A stretch of DNA of 64,000 bases, from positions 124,001-188,000 of the forward strand of contig JAGNHB010000001.1 in assembly GCA_018001935.1 (NCBI GenBank), read 5' to 3'. Shown here in pieces: positions 44,355 through 54,279 of the stretch (position 1 is its first letter; each line of letters opens with the position of its first letter). A model generated the notes under the pieces. That model had not been told where the DNA came from. It made no database searches and was given only the letters and a program-made list of their open reading frames with translations. The DNA is from Acidobacteriota bacterium (GTDB lineage: Bacteria > Acidobacteriota > JAAYUB01). The translations under genes and the position numbers were made by a program.

Positions 44355-44373
44355 CATCACCCTCCGGGTGATG
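44355..44373. repeat. REP-like hairpin, copy 2
   Basis: CATCACCC-TCC-GGGTGATG, perfect 8-bp stem with 3-nt loop, preceded by GCAAAAAGTAC. It could act as a terminator-like structure after metF. Confidence 0.7.
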
Positions 44374-44397
44374 GCCTCAAATGTCCAGTCTCCAGAC

Positions 44398-44416
44398 CAT
44401 CACCCCCCGGGTGATG
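44398..44416. repeat. REP-like hairpin, copy 3
   Basis: CATCACCC-CCC-GGGTGATG, same stem as copy 2, 24 bp further on. The paired spacing is typical for clustered REP units. Confidence 0.7.
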
Positions 44417-44573
44417 ACTCAAACAAAGGTCTTACAACCACTTTCCCGTTCGATTGACGACTTTTTACGAACCCATCAAGCGCTGATGCTCCCCTGATGG
44501 GTCATTGCCCCCCGGAAACAGCTTAAAACCCAGCCTTTCATCTCGCGTCCCGCCCGGATCGCGGCCTTTGCGT

Positions 44574-44603
44574 CCCCACCCCATAGGGGTGAAACATTTG
44601 TAG
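44574..44603 (+). repeat. Left arm of a 30-bp inverted repeat
   Basis: Contains CCCC-ATAGGGG and ends GAAACATTTGTAG. Its reverse complement, with few changes, occurs at 44721-44751. The inner part can form its own small hairpin. Confidence 0.7.
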
Positions 44604-44704
44604 TCAAAGCGCAGATTTTTAAAGAATTCGCCCCGCGCGCCGCCGGGGGTGGATCGTGCCGCGGGGCGCCATGTCGGGCCGGCGGCGCGCTGGGCGGGGG
44701 AGAC

Positions 44705-45043
44705 GTGGCCCCGCCCCAAGCTACAAATGTTCGCCCCCTACGGGGGCGGGGACGGTCGACCGCGGGGCGAATCTTCACCCGGATTTACATCCCTTTTGTC
44801 TTCGCCGTGAGCGGACGGTGTAATTTCCTCCACGGGGGCCGACTGGACGACGTCTGCCGGTACATCACCGGCATCGTGCAGAATCAGGGCCACAAACTTC
44901 TCGCCATCGGGGGCATGCCGGACCACCTCCATGTCCTCGTCGGCCTCAACCCTTCCGGGGCGATCTCCGCCCTGGCTCGTGACATGAAAAGCGGATCCAC
45001 CCGCTTCATCAAGGAGTCATGGAACTTCCAGTTGGCGTTCTGA
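44705..45043 (+). pseudogene. Truncated RAYT/IS200-like Y1 transposase
   Basis: The recognisable part begins at about 44770 (FTRIYIPFVFAVSGR) and includes the metal-binding HUH motif (GMPDHLHVLVGL) and SGAISALARDMKSGSTRFIKE, as in REP-associated tyrosine transposases. Such proteins are about 140-170 residues; here the reading frame ends right after FIKE and the C-terminal helix with the catalytic Tyr is gone. The first 20 codons come from the flanking repeat and GC-rich sequence, so the original start is also lost. It cannot be an active enzyme. Confidence 0.85.
44721..44751 (-). repeat. Right arm of the inverted repeat, inside the relic transposase ORF
   Basis: CTACAAATGTTCG followed by CCCCCTACGGGGGCGGGG; reverse complement of the arm at 44574-44603. 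Motifs of the form CTACAAATGTT-GCCCC-TA-GGGGC are familiar from RAYT-associated repeats in other bacteria. Confidence 0.7.
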
Positions 45044-45117
45044 CGCAGGGTTGAAACCGGAACAACCCCCGACGTCATTCCCGAGGGCAAGCTCCCGCCG
45101 GGTCTTCGCGCGGGCGT

Positions 45118-47208
45118 TCAGCGGCAGAGCAATTCGGCCAGGCCCACGGCGTCCGCGGCGTCGAGGGACTGGCTGCCGTCCAGGTCGGCGACGCCGGCCG
45201 GGGCGGTGAAGGGGGCCTGCCCGGCTAGGACGTTTCCGGCCAGCGCCTGCCGGAGGATCACCAGGTCCGCCGCGGTGACCCGCCCGTCCCGGTCCAGGTC
45301 GCCGGTGAGGTTCAGGATGGGCCCCAGGTCGAACTCCAGGTGGAACCAATGCTGGACGCCCTCCGTTGGCGGGTTTTCCACCGTTTCGACCCCGGTGCGC
45401 ACCAGGCACTCCGGGTGGTTGGTCCAGTACCCCGTGTCGCCGGTGAAGGCGAAGTGCGCCGATTCCGTGGCCAGGGGAAAGCGCACGTCCAGCCGCCGCC
45501 GCGTGCCCCAGGTGTTCAGGTTCAGGGTGACGTCGCTGTAGTGGACCTGGTAGCACGCGCTTCCGGGCGGCCCCTGCGGGGCGGCCGGGGCGGTCCCGGT
45601 GGCCGCCAGCGTGGCCAGGTCGACCCGGGCGCCGGCCAGCCCCGTCGCGGAACCCTCGTAGACCGCGCCCCAAGGGTGCGTCTCCCGCCACAGCCCCGGC
45701 ACCGTGGCGTCCCAGTCCTCGTGGAGAACGGGGAAACTCCCCACCGAGAACCGGCTCTCCGGCGCCGTCCCCCCGAAGCCGGCCCCCAGTTCGCCGCGCT
45801 CCCGGAAGGAGGTTCGCCCGGCCGTCGTGCTCATCGGGACCCAGGTTCCGCCTGCCGTGTTGGCCTGCGCGTAGAACTCCAGCGAACCCGACGAGGCCCG
45901 GGCCGGGATGTTCAGGGCCCGCAGGAGGGCCGAGGTCAGCCAGGCGTGCTCCACGCAGATCCCGCACCGCTGCCGCAGCAGTTCCCCCGGCTTGTACGCC
46001 CAGTCGTAGAAGCTGCGCCCCCAGCACCACCCCTCGCCGCTGATGGTCTGCCAGATGCCGGAGGTGACGTCCCGGAAGGGCTGGTCCAGTCCCTGGGGCG
46101 GGACACTGAAGACCCCGTCGTGGTCGATGTTGCGGCACACCCACGCGTAAACCGCCCACGCCACCGCGTGGGTGGAGGTCCGGTCGCCCTCGGGAAGTGC
46201 GGCGAGGAGTTGCCCGGCCAGGGCCGCCACGTCGGGGTCGTCCGACCGGATGCAGTCGTCGGCCTGAAGATAGCACCGGACCGCTTCGGGGTAGCCGGCG
46301 GGCGACGCCGGGATGACGGCGTCCGTGGGGACCGCGACCGGCTCGATGCCGGTGGCGTGCAACAGGGACCCGAAGGTGACCCGGAGGTCCTCGGGGTCCA
46401 CGCCCCGGGCCAGGTCGAAGTCCAGGCGGGTCTGCGCCCCGGCGACGGTCTCGACGCGGCCCGCGACGGCGGTGCGGTACCCGTTTTTCCCCGCCAGGAC
46501 GACGTAGCGGGGGAAGGTCACCGGAACGTCCGGCAGGGTGTAACGCCCCTCGCTGTCGGAGACGGCCTCGCAGGCCAGTCCCCAGGGGTCCCCCCAGATC
46601 CGGACCCGGGCGCCCGCGAGGGGGGCGCCGCCGGACGTGACCGTTCCCGCCAGGGTCCCCGTGGGTGTGGCGCCGAAAAAGACCTCGTCGAACCAGGCCG
46701 TCCCGGGGCCGCAGAGAAGGAGGTTCACCTCGACCTTCGCCGCTCCTCCCGGGGCACGCACCTTCAACGGCGAGGGGAAGTCGGGGGAGAACTCCCGGGT
46801 CCCCGTGTGGGTGGGGTAGTTCACGAAGCGGAGGATCGCGTCGGCAGCGTCACGGAAGACCAGCTGCAGGCCGCACCGGCCGGGGGCGGCCACCTCCCGG
46901 AACGCCGCGTCGCCGGAGAGGGTGTACACCCGGCCGGCCTCCACCGTCACCACCTGCTGCCACATGGCCGGGTTGGGGGAGGGGTTGTCGATGCGGACCG
47001 ACCGGACACCCGCCGACCGGGCGGACGGGTCCCAGGTGAAGACGGCTGCCCCGCCCCCCGGGGTGAAGGGGGCCCAGCCGTCCGGCTGGGAACCGTTCCC
47101 GGACTCGAGCCCGCCGTTGACCAGGAGGTTCCCGTCGGCGGCAACGAAGGGTGTCCAGCAGCCGAGGAGGATCAAGAGAAGAATCCGGTGATGAGGCATG
47201 GGCTTCAC
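45118..47208 (-). CDS. Exported transglutaminase-like protein with dockerin repeats
   Basis: A 696-residue secreted protein. After the signal peptide (about 1-24) comes a beta-sandwich resembling carbohydrate-binding modules (about 27-185, NLLVNGGLESG...W), a carboxypeptidase regulatory-like/Ig domain (about 190-270, GTLAGTVTSGGAPLAGARVRI), and a transglutaminase-like core with Cys418 in CGICVEHAWLTSALLRALNIPAR. The C-terminus has two dockerin type I calcium loops (GDLDRDGRVTAADLV and ADLDGSQSLDAADAV). It may be a peptidase or crosslinking enzyme acting outside the cell, fixed by the dockerin to a partner. No cohesin is seen in this window. Confidence 0.87.
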   Translation of the reverse strand: MKPMPHHRILLLILLGCWTPFVAADGNLLVNGGLESGNGSQPDGWAPFTPGGGAAVFTWDPSARSAGVRSVRIDNPSPNPAMWQQVVTVEAGRVYTLSGDAAFREVAAPGRCGLQLVFRDAADAILRFVNYPTHTGTREFSPDFPSPLKVRAPGGAAKVEVNLLLCGPGTAWFDEVFFGATPTGTLAGTVTSGGAPLAGARVRIWGDPWGLACEAVSDSEGRYTLPDVPVTFPRYVVLAGKNGYRTAVAGRVETVAGAQTRLDFDLARGVDPEDLRVTFGSLLHATGIEPVAVPTDAVIPASPAGYPEAVRCYLQADDCIRSDDPDVAALAGQLLAALPEGDRTSTHAVAWAVYAWVCRNIDHDGVFSVPPQGLDQPFRDVTSGIWQTISGEGWCWGRSFYDWAYKPGELLRQRCGICVEHAWLTSALLRALNIPARASSGSLEFYAQANTAGGTWVPMSTTAGRTSFRERGELGAGFGGTAPESRFSVGSFPVLHEDWDATVPGLWRETHPWGAVYEGSATGLAGARVDLATLAATGTAPAAPQGPPGSACYQVHYSDVTLNLNTWGTRRRLDVRFPLATESAHFAFTGDTGYWTNHPECLVRTGVETVENPPTEGVQHWFHLEFDLGPILNLTGDLDRDGRVTAADLVILRQALAGNVLAGQAPFTAPAGVADLDGSQSLDAADAVGLAELLCR

Positions 47209-47322
47209 TCCCGAATCGTGTACGGCCGGGGTTGGGGGCCCTTCCCGGGCCGGTCCGCCGTCGAAGGTTGAACCCCGCGGCCCGTCGAGGGTTTCAGTGC
47301 CCGGCGCACGGAGACGCCGGGG

Positions 47323-49827
47323 TCACTGCCTCACCGTGCAAAGGACGTTCTTGTAGGGGTCCAGGACGATCCGGTCGGGCTTGAAGGGGAGCTGAATCGC
47401 GTTGGTCTCCGTCTTCGCGCCCTCCACGCTCAGAAGCCCCAGGCGGCGCATCTGCCCGCCCGTCTCGGCGTAGAAGGGGACCTTCATGAAGAACGCCGGC
47501 CCGACGCCCGACTGGGTCAGGGAGAACTTCAGGGTGGTCTTCCCGCCCGGCCCGGGCTCCAGGGTGTACTTGAAGTCGTAGGTGGGGACCTCCTTCCCGT
47601 AGACCCACTGCTCGAAGAACCAGTCGAGCGGTTCCCCGAAGTGCTTCTCCGCCACCCGGCGGAAATCCCGGGTGGACGCGTTCGCCAGGCGGTGGGTCGT
47701 CAGGAAGTCCTGGAGCATGGCGAAGAACTTCGCGTCGGGCTCCCTGGACCGGGGGTCCTTGAACAGCAGGCGGAGCATCTGGAGGACGTAGGCGCCCTTG
47801 TTGTACACCAGCGTCGAGGAGATCCCCCTCGCCTTCTCGGTGTCCAGCTGGACGTCCAGCCAGAGGGGGCCGTAGTCCACGGCGTGCCCGCCCGAGGGGC
47901 AGGCCCCCAGGAGCACTTCCCGCTTGTTCTGCCAGAAGGCGTCCACCTTCTTCGGTTCCACCTGCTCGAGGAAGAGGACCACGGAAAACTCGGCGATCCC
48001 CTCCACGAGCCACCGGTCGTGGTAGGTCTTCTCGCCGACCAGGTGGCCCCACCACTGGTGCGCCATCTCGTGCACCGCCACGGTGCGGTAGAAGAGGCGC
48101 GTGTCCTCCGTCTCCAGGACGCCCATGAACTGCAACAGGCTCCGGCGGACCGACCCCGGCAGGAGCGCGTCGTAGGGGAGGAAGATGAGGGAAGGCCAGC
48201 TCTGGCCGTAGCCGATCACGGGCTGCTCGGTGACGGCGATCTCCTTGAAGGGGAGGGGACCGAAGGCGTACGCGAAGATCTTGAGGGCCTGAAAGCTCAT
48301 GCCGGCGGCCGTTTCCGCCATGGACGCCGTGCTGAAACCGCCCCGCGCGACGCCCAGCTGCCCGTCGAGGTCGCCGATCGTCCCGCGGGCTTCGAGTTCC
48401 ATGGCATCGATGGAGGCGGAGATGCTCTTGAGGTCGTCCGGAACGTCCTTGCCGGTGTAAGCGGTGACGTTCAGGGTGGCGTCCCCCCGGGACTTCTCCA
48501 CGAAGTTCCCGAAGTTGAAGCCCACCACCGGTACCGGGACCTCGGTGTCCCACTCGGTGACGAGCTGCGGGCCGGACGTGTCGCTTTTCAGAAGTTTTCC
48601 CGTGGCCAGGAAGCGGAACCCCTTGGGGGAGGTGAACCGCAGGGTGAACCGGGTTCGGTCCTCCAGGACGCCGAAACCGGGAAACCAGGACGCGCGGGCC
48701 GTGACGTAGTACAGACCGCACCCTTTCGTCTGGACGACCCGGGAGGTTTCCGTGGAGTCCTCCCGGTAGGTCAGGATGAGCGTCTGCGGCTTGCCCGGCT
48801 CGGGCGCCTTCGGCAGGACCACCCAGAGGTCGGCGTCCAGGTGACGGGCTTCCTGGATGAAGGGGACGGGGTTGCCCTCGCCGTCCTTGACCGACGTGAC
48901 CCGGAGCACGCCCTCCAGGGTCAGGGGGAGGAGCCGGACGGGGGCCTTCGTCTCCCAGGTCATGACGGCGGTGGCGGAGAGGTGACGGTCCTTGTCGATG
49001 TCGGCGGTGACGGCCTGGGTGGCGCAGTGGAAACGGGTCGCGTGGTGCTCGGGGTGGGGCTCGGCGGCGTATTCCGACGCCAGGTGGCACCCGCACCAGA
49101 ATTCGGTGGACGTCCCCGGGTTGGAGCGGAGGAGCATCACCTCCTCGTCGGTGGCCAGGAAGGGGTTGATCACCGGGGGGCGGTTCGGGCAGAAGTGGTA
49201 GAAGAGGTCGCCGAAGTCCGTCCCGCGGAGGTGAGCCAGGAAGAACCCTTTCGCGTCGGGTTCCGTCAGGTCCGCCAGCATGCGGGCGGGGAGGTTCGTG
49301 ATCCAGGGGTTGTCCTTGGCCTGGTTGTCGACCCAGCCGTTGTATTCCTCCGCGTAGCGCTTGAGGGCGGCGGCGAGGGGGGCCTTTGCCTTGAGGGGAT
49401 TCCCGGAGGCCTGGAGGGTGACGAGCTTGTTCAACTCCTCGCCGGTGGCGTCGGTGAAGAGGAAGACCGCGCTCTTGAACTCCGACCGCAGGACGTCATC
49501 CCGGACGGCGCGACGCATCTGCGCCTTGTGCATGGGGGTGGGCGGGGTGAAGACGACGGAGCCCTTCCCCTCGAAGAGAGCGGCCAGGACGCGGCCCTCC
49601 ACCGGGGCGGCGAAGGAGAGGGTGCCCTCGTCCAGGGTGAAGACGGCGTGTTCCCGGCGGAGGGTGACGCCCTTGACCGAGGCCCAGCCGTCGCCGTCGG
49701 AGAGGTCCCGGAGCCGGCCGTAGAGCTTCACCAGGTCCGCGGCGGGAAGGGTGGACAGGTCCGCGGCGGGGGCAAGGCCCGTCACGGCCAGGACAAGCAG
49801 GGCGGTGAGTGCGGGGAGTCGTTTCAT
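47323..49827 (-). CDS. Exported M1 family aminopeptidase
   Basis: A 834-residue zinc peptidase from ATG 49827, which follows GGAGGG and starts a Sec signal peptide (about 1-22). The zinc site is HEMAH-QWWGH with the third ligand Glu 18 residues later (WLVEGIAEF), the M1 pattern HExxH-x18-E. The exopeptidase motif GAMEN is not evident in its usual place, and the N-terminal 250 residues are unlike classical PepN, so specificity is uncertain. Probably secreted or periplasmic, like its neighbour at 45118. The frame upstream of 49827 lies in the divergent promoter region. Confidence 0.9.
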   Translation of the reverse strand: MKRLPALTALLVLAVTGLAPAADLSTLPAADLVKLYGRLRDLSDGDGWASVKGVTLRREHAVFTLDEGTLSFAAPVEGRVLAALFEGKGSVVFTPPTPMHKAQMRRAVRDDVLRSEFKSAVFLFTDATGEELNKLVTLQASGNPLKAKAPLAAALKRYAEEYNGWVDNQAKDNPWITNLPARMLADLTEPDAKGFFLAHLRGTDFGDLFYHFCPNRPPVINPFLATDEEVMLLRSNPGTSTEFWCGCHLASEYAAEPHPEHHATRFHCATQAVTADIDKDRHLSATAVMTWETKAPVRLLPLTLEGVLRVTSVKDGEGNPVPFIQEARHLDADLWVVLPKAPEPGKPQTLILTYREDSTETSRVVQTKGCGLYYVTARASWFPGFGVLEDRTRFTLRFTSPKGFRFLATGKLLKSDTSGPQLVTEWDTEVPVPVVGFNFGNFVEKSRGDATLNVTAYTGKDVPDDLKSISASIDAMELEARGTIGDLDGQLGVARGGFSTASMAETAAGMSFQALKIFAYAFGPLPFKEIAVTEQPVIGYGQSWPSLIFLPYDALLPGSVRRSLLQFMGVLETEDTRLFYRTVAVHEMAHQWWGHLVGEKTYHDRWLVEGIAEFSVVLFLEQVEPKKVDAFWQNKREVLLGACPSGGHAVDYGPLWLDVQLDTEKARGISSTLVYNKGAYVLQMLRLLFKDPRSREPDAKFFAMLQDFLTTHRLANASTRDFRRVAEKHFGEPLDWFFEQWVYGKEVPTYDFKYTLEPGPGGKTTLKFSLTQSGVGPAFFMKVPFYAETGGQMRRLGLLSVEGAKTETNAIQLPFKPDRIVLDPYKNVLCTVRQ

Positions 49828-50020
49828 GGTCCCTCCGGGGAAAAAACGAAACTGTACCACCCGGCCGCCAGGGCGGCAACGGGGAATTTTCACCGGAAGG
49901 GTGGGAAAATGTCCGGGCGTGGCCTGAAACGGCCCCCCACCGAATCCCCCCTCCGGGCACCGCATCAGAGGGGTGGGTACTCCCCGGCGAGGCCGGATTC
50001 GGGGGACCCCGGGGGTGAGG

Positions 50021-51880
50021 ATGGAAATCACGGAAAACCGACCCGCCGGGAACGGCAGGGAAACCCGGGCGGTTCTGAACCGGCTGGCGGGGGAGAAAAG
50101 CCCCTACCTGCTCCAGCACGCCGACAATCCCGTGGACTGGCGCCCGTGGGGCGCGGAAGCCTTCGAGACCGCCCGTCGGGAGGACAAGCCGATCTTCCTC
50201 TCCATCGGGTACGCCACCTGCCACTGGTGCCACGTCATGGAGCAGGAGTCCTTCCGGGACCCGGAGATCGCCGCCCTCCTGAACCACGTTTTCGTCCCCG
50301 TCAAGGTGGACCGCGAGGAGCGCCCCGACGTGGACCACGCCTACATGGCCGTGTGCCAGGCGCTCACCGGGGGCGGCGGCTGGCCCCTGACCGTGGCGGC
50401 GGACCCTTGGGGGCGGCCCTTCTTCGCCGCCACCTACATCCCCGACCGGCCCCGGTTCGGCCACCCCGGGATCCGCCAGGTGGTCCGCCGCATCGAGGAG
50501 GCCTGGCACACCCGGCGCTCCCGGGTCGATGAAAGCTCTCGGGAGATCCTCGCGGCCGTCAATGGGGCGATGGCGGCAACGGCCGGGGCGGGGCCGGACC
50601 CCGGGGCGGCGGCGGACGACCTCTTCCGTCACTACTGCCGGCTCTTCGACCCGGACTCAGGCGGGTTCGGCCCCGCCCCAAAGTTCCCGGCCTTCCCGTC
50701 CCTCTTCTTTCTCCAACGCTACGGTGAGGCCCGGAAGGCACGCCGGGCCCTGGAGATGGTCACCCGCACCCTGGACGCCATCCGCCTCGGGGGGATCCGG
50801 GACCACGTGGGGCAGGGGATCCACCGTTACAGCACCGACCGGCGGTGGTTCGTCCCCCACTTCGAGAAAATGCTCTACGACCAGGCCCTCATGGCGCTGG
50901 CCTACCTGGAGTCCTTCCGGCTCACCGGGAAAAAACTCCACGCCGAGGCCGCCCGGGACCTCCTGGCCTACCTGCGGCGCGACCTCCGGGACCCCGGCGG
51001 GGCCTTCCACGCCGCCGAAGACGCCGACAGCGAGGGCGTCGAGGGCCTTTTCTACCTCTGGACCGAAACGGAACTCCGCGGGCTTCTCCCGCCGGCCGAG
51101 GCCGAAAGGGTCATCGGGGCCTTCGGGGTGAGGCCGGAGGGGAACCTCGGCGCCCGTGGCGACGAGTTCCCCCCGGGGGCCAACCTTCTGTCCCTGCGTG
51201 AAGATCCCGAGGGAGAGGAGGCGGCCGCGATCCGCCGTTCCCTGGAAGCGCTGAGGGCCGCCCGGGCGAAGCGCGTCCGCCCGATGCGCGATCGCAAGAT
51301 CCTCGCCGACTGGAACGGCCTGGCGGTCGCCGCGCTGGCCGCGGGATCGCGGGTCCTGGCCGATCCCGACCTCGCCGAGGCGGGCCGCGAGGCCGCCCGG
51401 TTCGTGCTGGGGCGCCTGGGAAGCGAGGGGTTCGGGCTCCGTCACCGTTACTGCGACGGCGAGGCGGCCGTGACGGGCTTCCTCGACGACTACGCCTTCC
51501 TCGCCCAGGGACTGCTGGAGCTTCACGCCGCCACGGGGGAACCGGAGTGGCTGGAGGCGGCGGAAGGGCTGGCCGCGAGGGCGCTGCGCTCGTTCTCCGC
51601 GCCCGACGGCCGGGGTTGCTGTTTTTCCCCGTCCGACGGCGAAACCCTGGTGGTGAGGGTGCGAGTGGTCCACGACGGGGCGCTGCCCTCGGGGAACGGC
51701 GTATTGCTGCGGGTGCTCGGTCACCTGGCCCGGGAGACCGGGAAAGAGTCCTGGCAGCATGCGGCCCGGGACTTGCGGGACGGTCTCCGGTGGGCGCTGG
51801 CCCAGCCTCCGGCCGTGCCTTTCCTCCTGGGTGCGATGCTGGAGAGCGGCGGGCTTGCCTCCGGAGGCCCCTTCCGGTAG
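50021..51880 (+). CDS. Thioredoxin-domain protein of the YyaL/SSP411 family
   Basis: A 619-residue cytosolic protein. The N-terminal thioredoxin-like domain (about 15-175) carries CHWC (Cys67-Cys70) inside [17 protein letters not shown], the signature of the family (DUF255). The rest is an (alpha/alpha)6 barrel of the N-acylglucosamine epimerase type, with [15 protein letters not shown] and [13 protein letters not shown] as landmarks. Function in bacteria is unknown. The ATG at 50021 is used because the conserved part begins just after it ([20 protein letters not shown]). Confidence 0.93.
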   Translation: MEITENRPAGNGRETRAVLNRLAGEKSPYLLQHADNPVDWRPWGAEAFETARREDKPIFLSIGYATCHWCHVMEQESFRDPEIAALLNHVFVPVKVDREERPDVDHAYMAVCQALTGGGGWPLTVAADPWGRPFFAATYIPDRPRFGHPGIRQVVRRIEEAWHTRRSRVDESSREILAAVNGAMAATAGAGPDPGAAADDLFRHYCRLFDPDSGGFGPAPKFPAFPSLFFLQRYGEARKARRALEMVTRTLDAIRLGGIRDHVGQGIHRYSTDRRWFVPHFEKMLYDQALMALAYLESFRLTGKKLHAEAARDLLAYLRRDLRDPGGAFHAAEDADSEGVEGLFYLWTETELRGLLPPAEAERVIGAFGVRPEGNLGARGDEFPPGANLLSLREDPEGEEAAAIRRSLEALRAARAKRVRPMRDRKILADWNGLAVAALAAGSRVLADPDLAEAGREAARFVLGRLGSEGFGLRHRYCDGEAAVTGFLDDYAFLAQGLLELHAATGEPEWLEAAEGLAARALRSFSAPDGRGCCFSPSDGETLVVRVRVVHDGALPSGNGVLLRVLGHLARETGKESWQHAARDLRDGLRWALAQPPAVPFLLGAMLESGGLASGGPFR

Positions 51881-51961
51881 AATGCCGGAGCAACCCGGGG
51901 CGTCCCGCTCCGTCGAGGGATGGAAGGGCGCCCGGGAAGAGGACGGTCCAGGGGGAGGGTG

Positions 51962-54277
51962 ATGCAAAAAGAAAAGACCGACGCCGTCGGGCACTTGGAT
52001 GTCCGCGTGACCGGCATCGTCCAGGGGGTGGGGTTTCGGCCCTTCGTCCACCGGCTTGCCGCGCGCTACGGCGTCCGGGGGACCGTGCGCAACGATTCGC
52101 TGGGCGTCCTCGTGGAGGCGGAAGCCGACCCGGCCACCCTCGGGCGTTTCGTCGAGGCCATCCCGGAGTGCGCCCCGCCCCTGGCCCTGGTGGAGTCGGT
52201 CAGCACCGCCGCCGGGGAGGTCCGCGGTTACACGGGCTTCGAGATCGTCACCAGCGAGGACGTCCCCGGCGAGATCACCCTGGTCAGCCCTGACGTCGCC
52301 ACGTGCCCCGACTGTCTCCAGGAACTCTTCGACCCCGACGACCGCCGCTACCGGTACCCCTTCATCAATTGTACCCACTGCGGGCCCCGGTACACCATCA
52401 TCGCCGAGTTGCCCTACGACCGGCCGAAGACGTCCATGGCCTCCTTCGCCCAGTGCCCGGCCTGCGCCGCGGAGTACCACGACCCCGACGACCGGCGTTT
52501 CCACGCCCAGCCCAACGCCTGCCCCGTGTGCGGGCCCCAGTGCGCCCTCTACGACAACACCGGCCGGTTCCTCCCCGCCGGCGACCCCGTGGAGGACGCC
52601 CGGGAGCACCTCGCCCAGGGGCGGATCGTGGCGGTGAAGGGCCTCGGCGGGTTCCACCTGGCGGTCAACGCCGCGGACCCGGACGCCGTCCTGCGCCTGA
52701 GGGCCCGAAAGCGCCGTGACGAGAAACCCTTCGCCGTCATGGCCCGGGACCTCGACGCCGTCCGTCGCATCGCCCGCCCGACCCCCGAGGAGGAGACGCT
52801 CCTGGTCTCCCCCCAGCGGCCCATCGTCCTCCTGGAAAAGCCGGGCGACGGGGAAGAAGGTCAAACCCGGCTCGCCCCGGCCGTCGCCCCGGGGAACCGC
52901 TTCCTCGGCGTCATGCTCCCCTACACGCCATTGCATCACCTGCTGCTCGAGGGGGAACGGTTCCCCGCCCTGGTGATGACCAGCGGCAACTTCTCCGAGG
53001 AGCCGATCCTGACCGGCAACCTCGCCGCCCAGCGCTTCCTGGCGCCGGTGGCCGACGTTTTCCTGACCCACGACCGCGACATCCTCGTGCGCAACGACGA
53101 CTCCGTCTGCCGGAGCTACCGGGGGCGCGTCTACTTTCTCCGGCGCTCCCGCGGGTACGCCCCGGTGCCAATCCGGACGGATTCCGCTCTCCCCCCCCTG
53201 CTGGCCGTGGGCGGGGAACTCAAGAACACCGTGGCGGTGGGGCGGGGGCCCTGGGTCTTCCTGAGCCAGCACATCGGCGACCTGGAGAACTCCGAGGTCT
53301 TCACCTCCTTCGAGGAGACGGCGTCTCACCTGCAGGACCTGTTCGCGGTGCGGCCCGCCCTCGTGGCCCACGACCTCCACCCGGAGTACCTCTCCACGAA
53401 ATTCGCCCTGGGGCTGGACGACAGCGTGCAAAAGGTGGGTGTCCAGCACCACCACGCCCACATCGTCTCCTGTCTGGCGGACAACGGGGTCGCCGGGCCC
53501 GTGATCGGCCTCTCCCTCGACGGCACCGGCTATGGCACCGACGGGCGGATCTGGGGCGGGGAAGTCCTCGAGGCGGGCCTCGCCTCCTTCCGGCGCGCCT
53601 TTCACTTCCGGTACACGGCCATGCCGGGCGGGGCGCGGGCGATCCGCGAACCCTGGCGCATGGCGCTGAGCTTCCTGCTGGACGCCGCGGGGGGCGACCT
53701 TCGGGACCTCCCCCCGACGCTTTCGAAGGCCGCGGACGAACAGGGCCTCGAACTGGTGGCCCGGATGGTGGCCCGGCGGCTGAACTGCCCTGAAACCTCC
53801 AGCCTCGGGCGCCTGTTCGACGCGGTGGCGGCCCTGGCGGGGATCCGGGCCCGGTCCACTTTCGAGGGGCAGGCGGCCATGGAGTTGGAGATGGTGGCCG
53901 GGCCGCCGAATCCCGCCGACGCCTACCGGTTCGAGCGGGAGGGCGGGGTCATCGACCCGCGGCCCGTGGTTCGCCGGGTGCTGGAGGACGTCCGGGCCGG
54001 GATCGGCCCCGAACGGGTCTCGGCGCGGTTCCACGACGGCCTCGTCGACCTCTTCGCCGACCTCTGCGAGCAGCTCCGCGCGGAGCGCGGCCTCGGCGCC
54101 GTGGCCCTGTCCGGCGGGGTCTTCCAGAACCTCCGCCTTCTGACGGGCCTCCACGAGCGGCTGGAGAGACTCGGATTCACCGTGTACACCCACCGGCGCG
54201 TCCCCTGCAACGACGGCGGCCTGGCCCTCGGCCAGGCCGTGGCGGCGGCGGAGATCGCCCGACGGAAAGGAGATTGA
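51962..54277 (+). CDS. hypF: Carbamoyltransferase HypF, [NiFe]-hydrogenase maturation
   Basis: A 771-residue enzyme that makes the carbamoyl group for the CN ligands of [NiFe]-hydrogenases and hands it to HypE. Domains in order: acylphosphatase (about 8-95, GIVQGVGFRPFVHR), two HypF zinc fingers (CPDC...CTHC and CPAC...CPVC, about 108-190), YrdC-like (about 200-385, AVKGLGGFHLA), and a Kae1-like C-terminal domain with HHHAHI (about 497) and SLDGTGYGTDG. Full length for the family. GGGAGG precedes the ATG at 51962. The run continues with hypC and hypE. Confidence 0.96.
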   Translation: MQKEKTDAVGHLDVRVTGIVQGVGFRPFVHRLAARYGVRGTVRNDSLGVLVEAEADPATLGRFVEAIPECAPPLALVESVSTAAGEVRGYTGFEIVTSEDVPGEITLVSPDVATCPDCLQELFDPDDRRYRYPFINCTHCGPRYTIIAELPYDRPKTSMASFAQCPACAAEYHDPDDRRFHAQPNACPVCGPQCALYDNTGRFLPAGDPVEDAREHLAQGRIVAVKGLGGFHLAVNAADPDAVLRLRARKRRDEKPFAVMARDLDAVRRIARPTPEEETLLVSPQRPIVLLEKPGDGEEGQTRLAPAVAPGNRFLGVMLPYTPLHHLLLEGERFPALVMTSGNFSEEPILTGNLAAQRFLAPVADVFLTHDRDILVRNDDSVCRSYRGRVYFLRRSRGYAPVPIRTDSALPPLLAVGGELKNTVAVGRGPWVFLSQHIGDLENSEVFTSFEETASHLQDLFAVRPALVAHDLHPEYLSTKFALGLDDSVQKVGVQHHHAHIVSCLADNGVAGPVIGLSLDGTGYGTDGRIWGGEVLEAGLASFRRAFHFRYTAMPGGARAIREPWRMALSFLLDAAGGDLRDLPPTLSKAADEQGLELVARMVARRLNCPETSSLGRLFDAVAALAGIRARSTFEGQAAMELEMVAGPPNPADAYRFEREGGVIDPRPVVRRVLEDVRAGIGPERVSARFHDGLVDLFADLCEQLRAERGLGAVALSGGVFQNLRLLTGLHERLERLGFTVYTHRRVPCNDGGLALGQAVAAAEIARRKGD

Positions 54278-54279
54278 CC

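Larger units (their letters stand above)
44264..44704. other. 441-bp repeat-rich spacer between metF and the relic transposase
   Basis: No gene is visible. It holds two REP-like hairpins (44355-44373, 44398-44416) and one arm (44574-44603) of an inverted repeat whose other arm lies inside the relic transposase ORF. The sequence between is AT-richer than the surroundings in places (AGATTTTTAAAGAATTC). Confidence 0.75.

Noticed and set aside
44705..45043. Complete IS200-type insertion sequence
   Set aside because: The catalytic Tyr region is missing and no intact pair of ends was found.
50657..54193. 1178-codon open frame on the minus strand opposite hypF
   Set aside because: Antisense shadow of hypF and the YyaL-type gene; no domain features, and the opposite strand encodes full-length recognised proteins.
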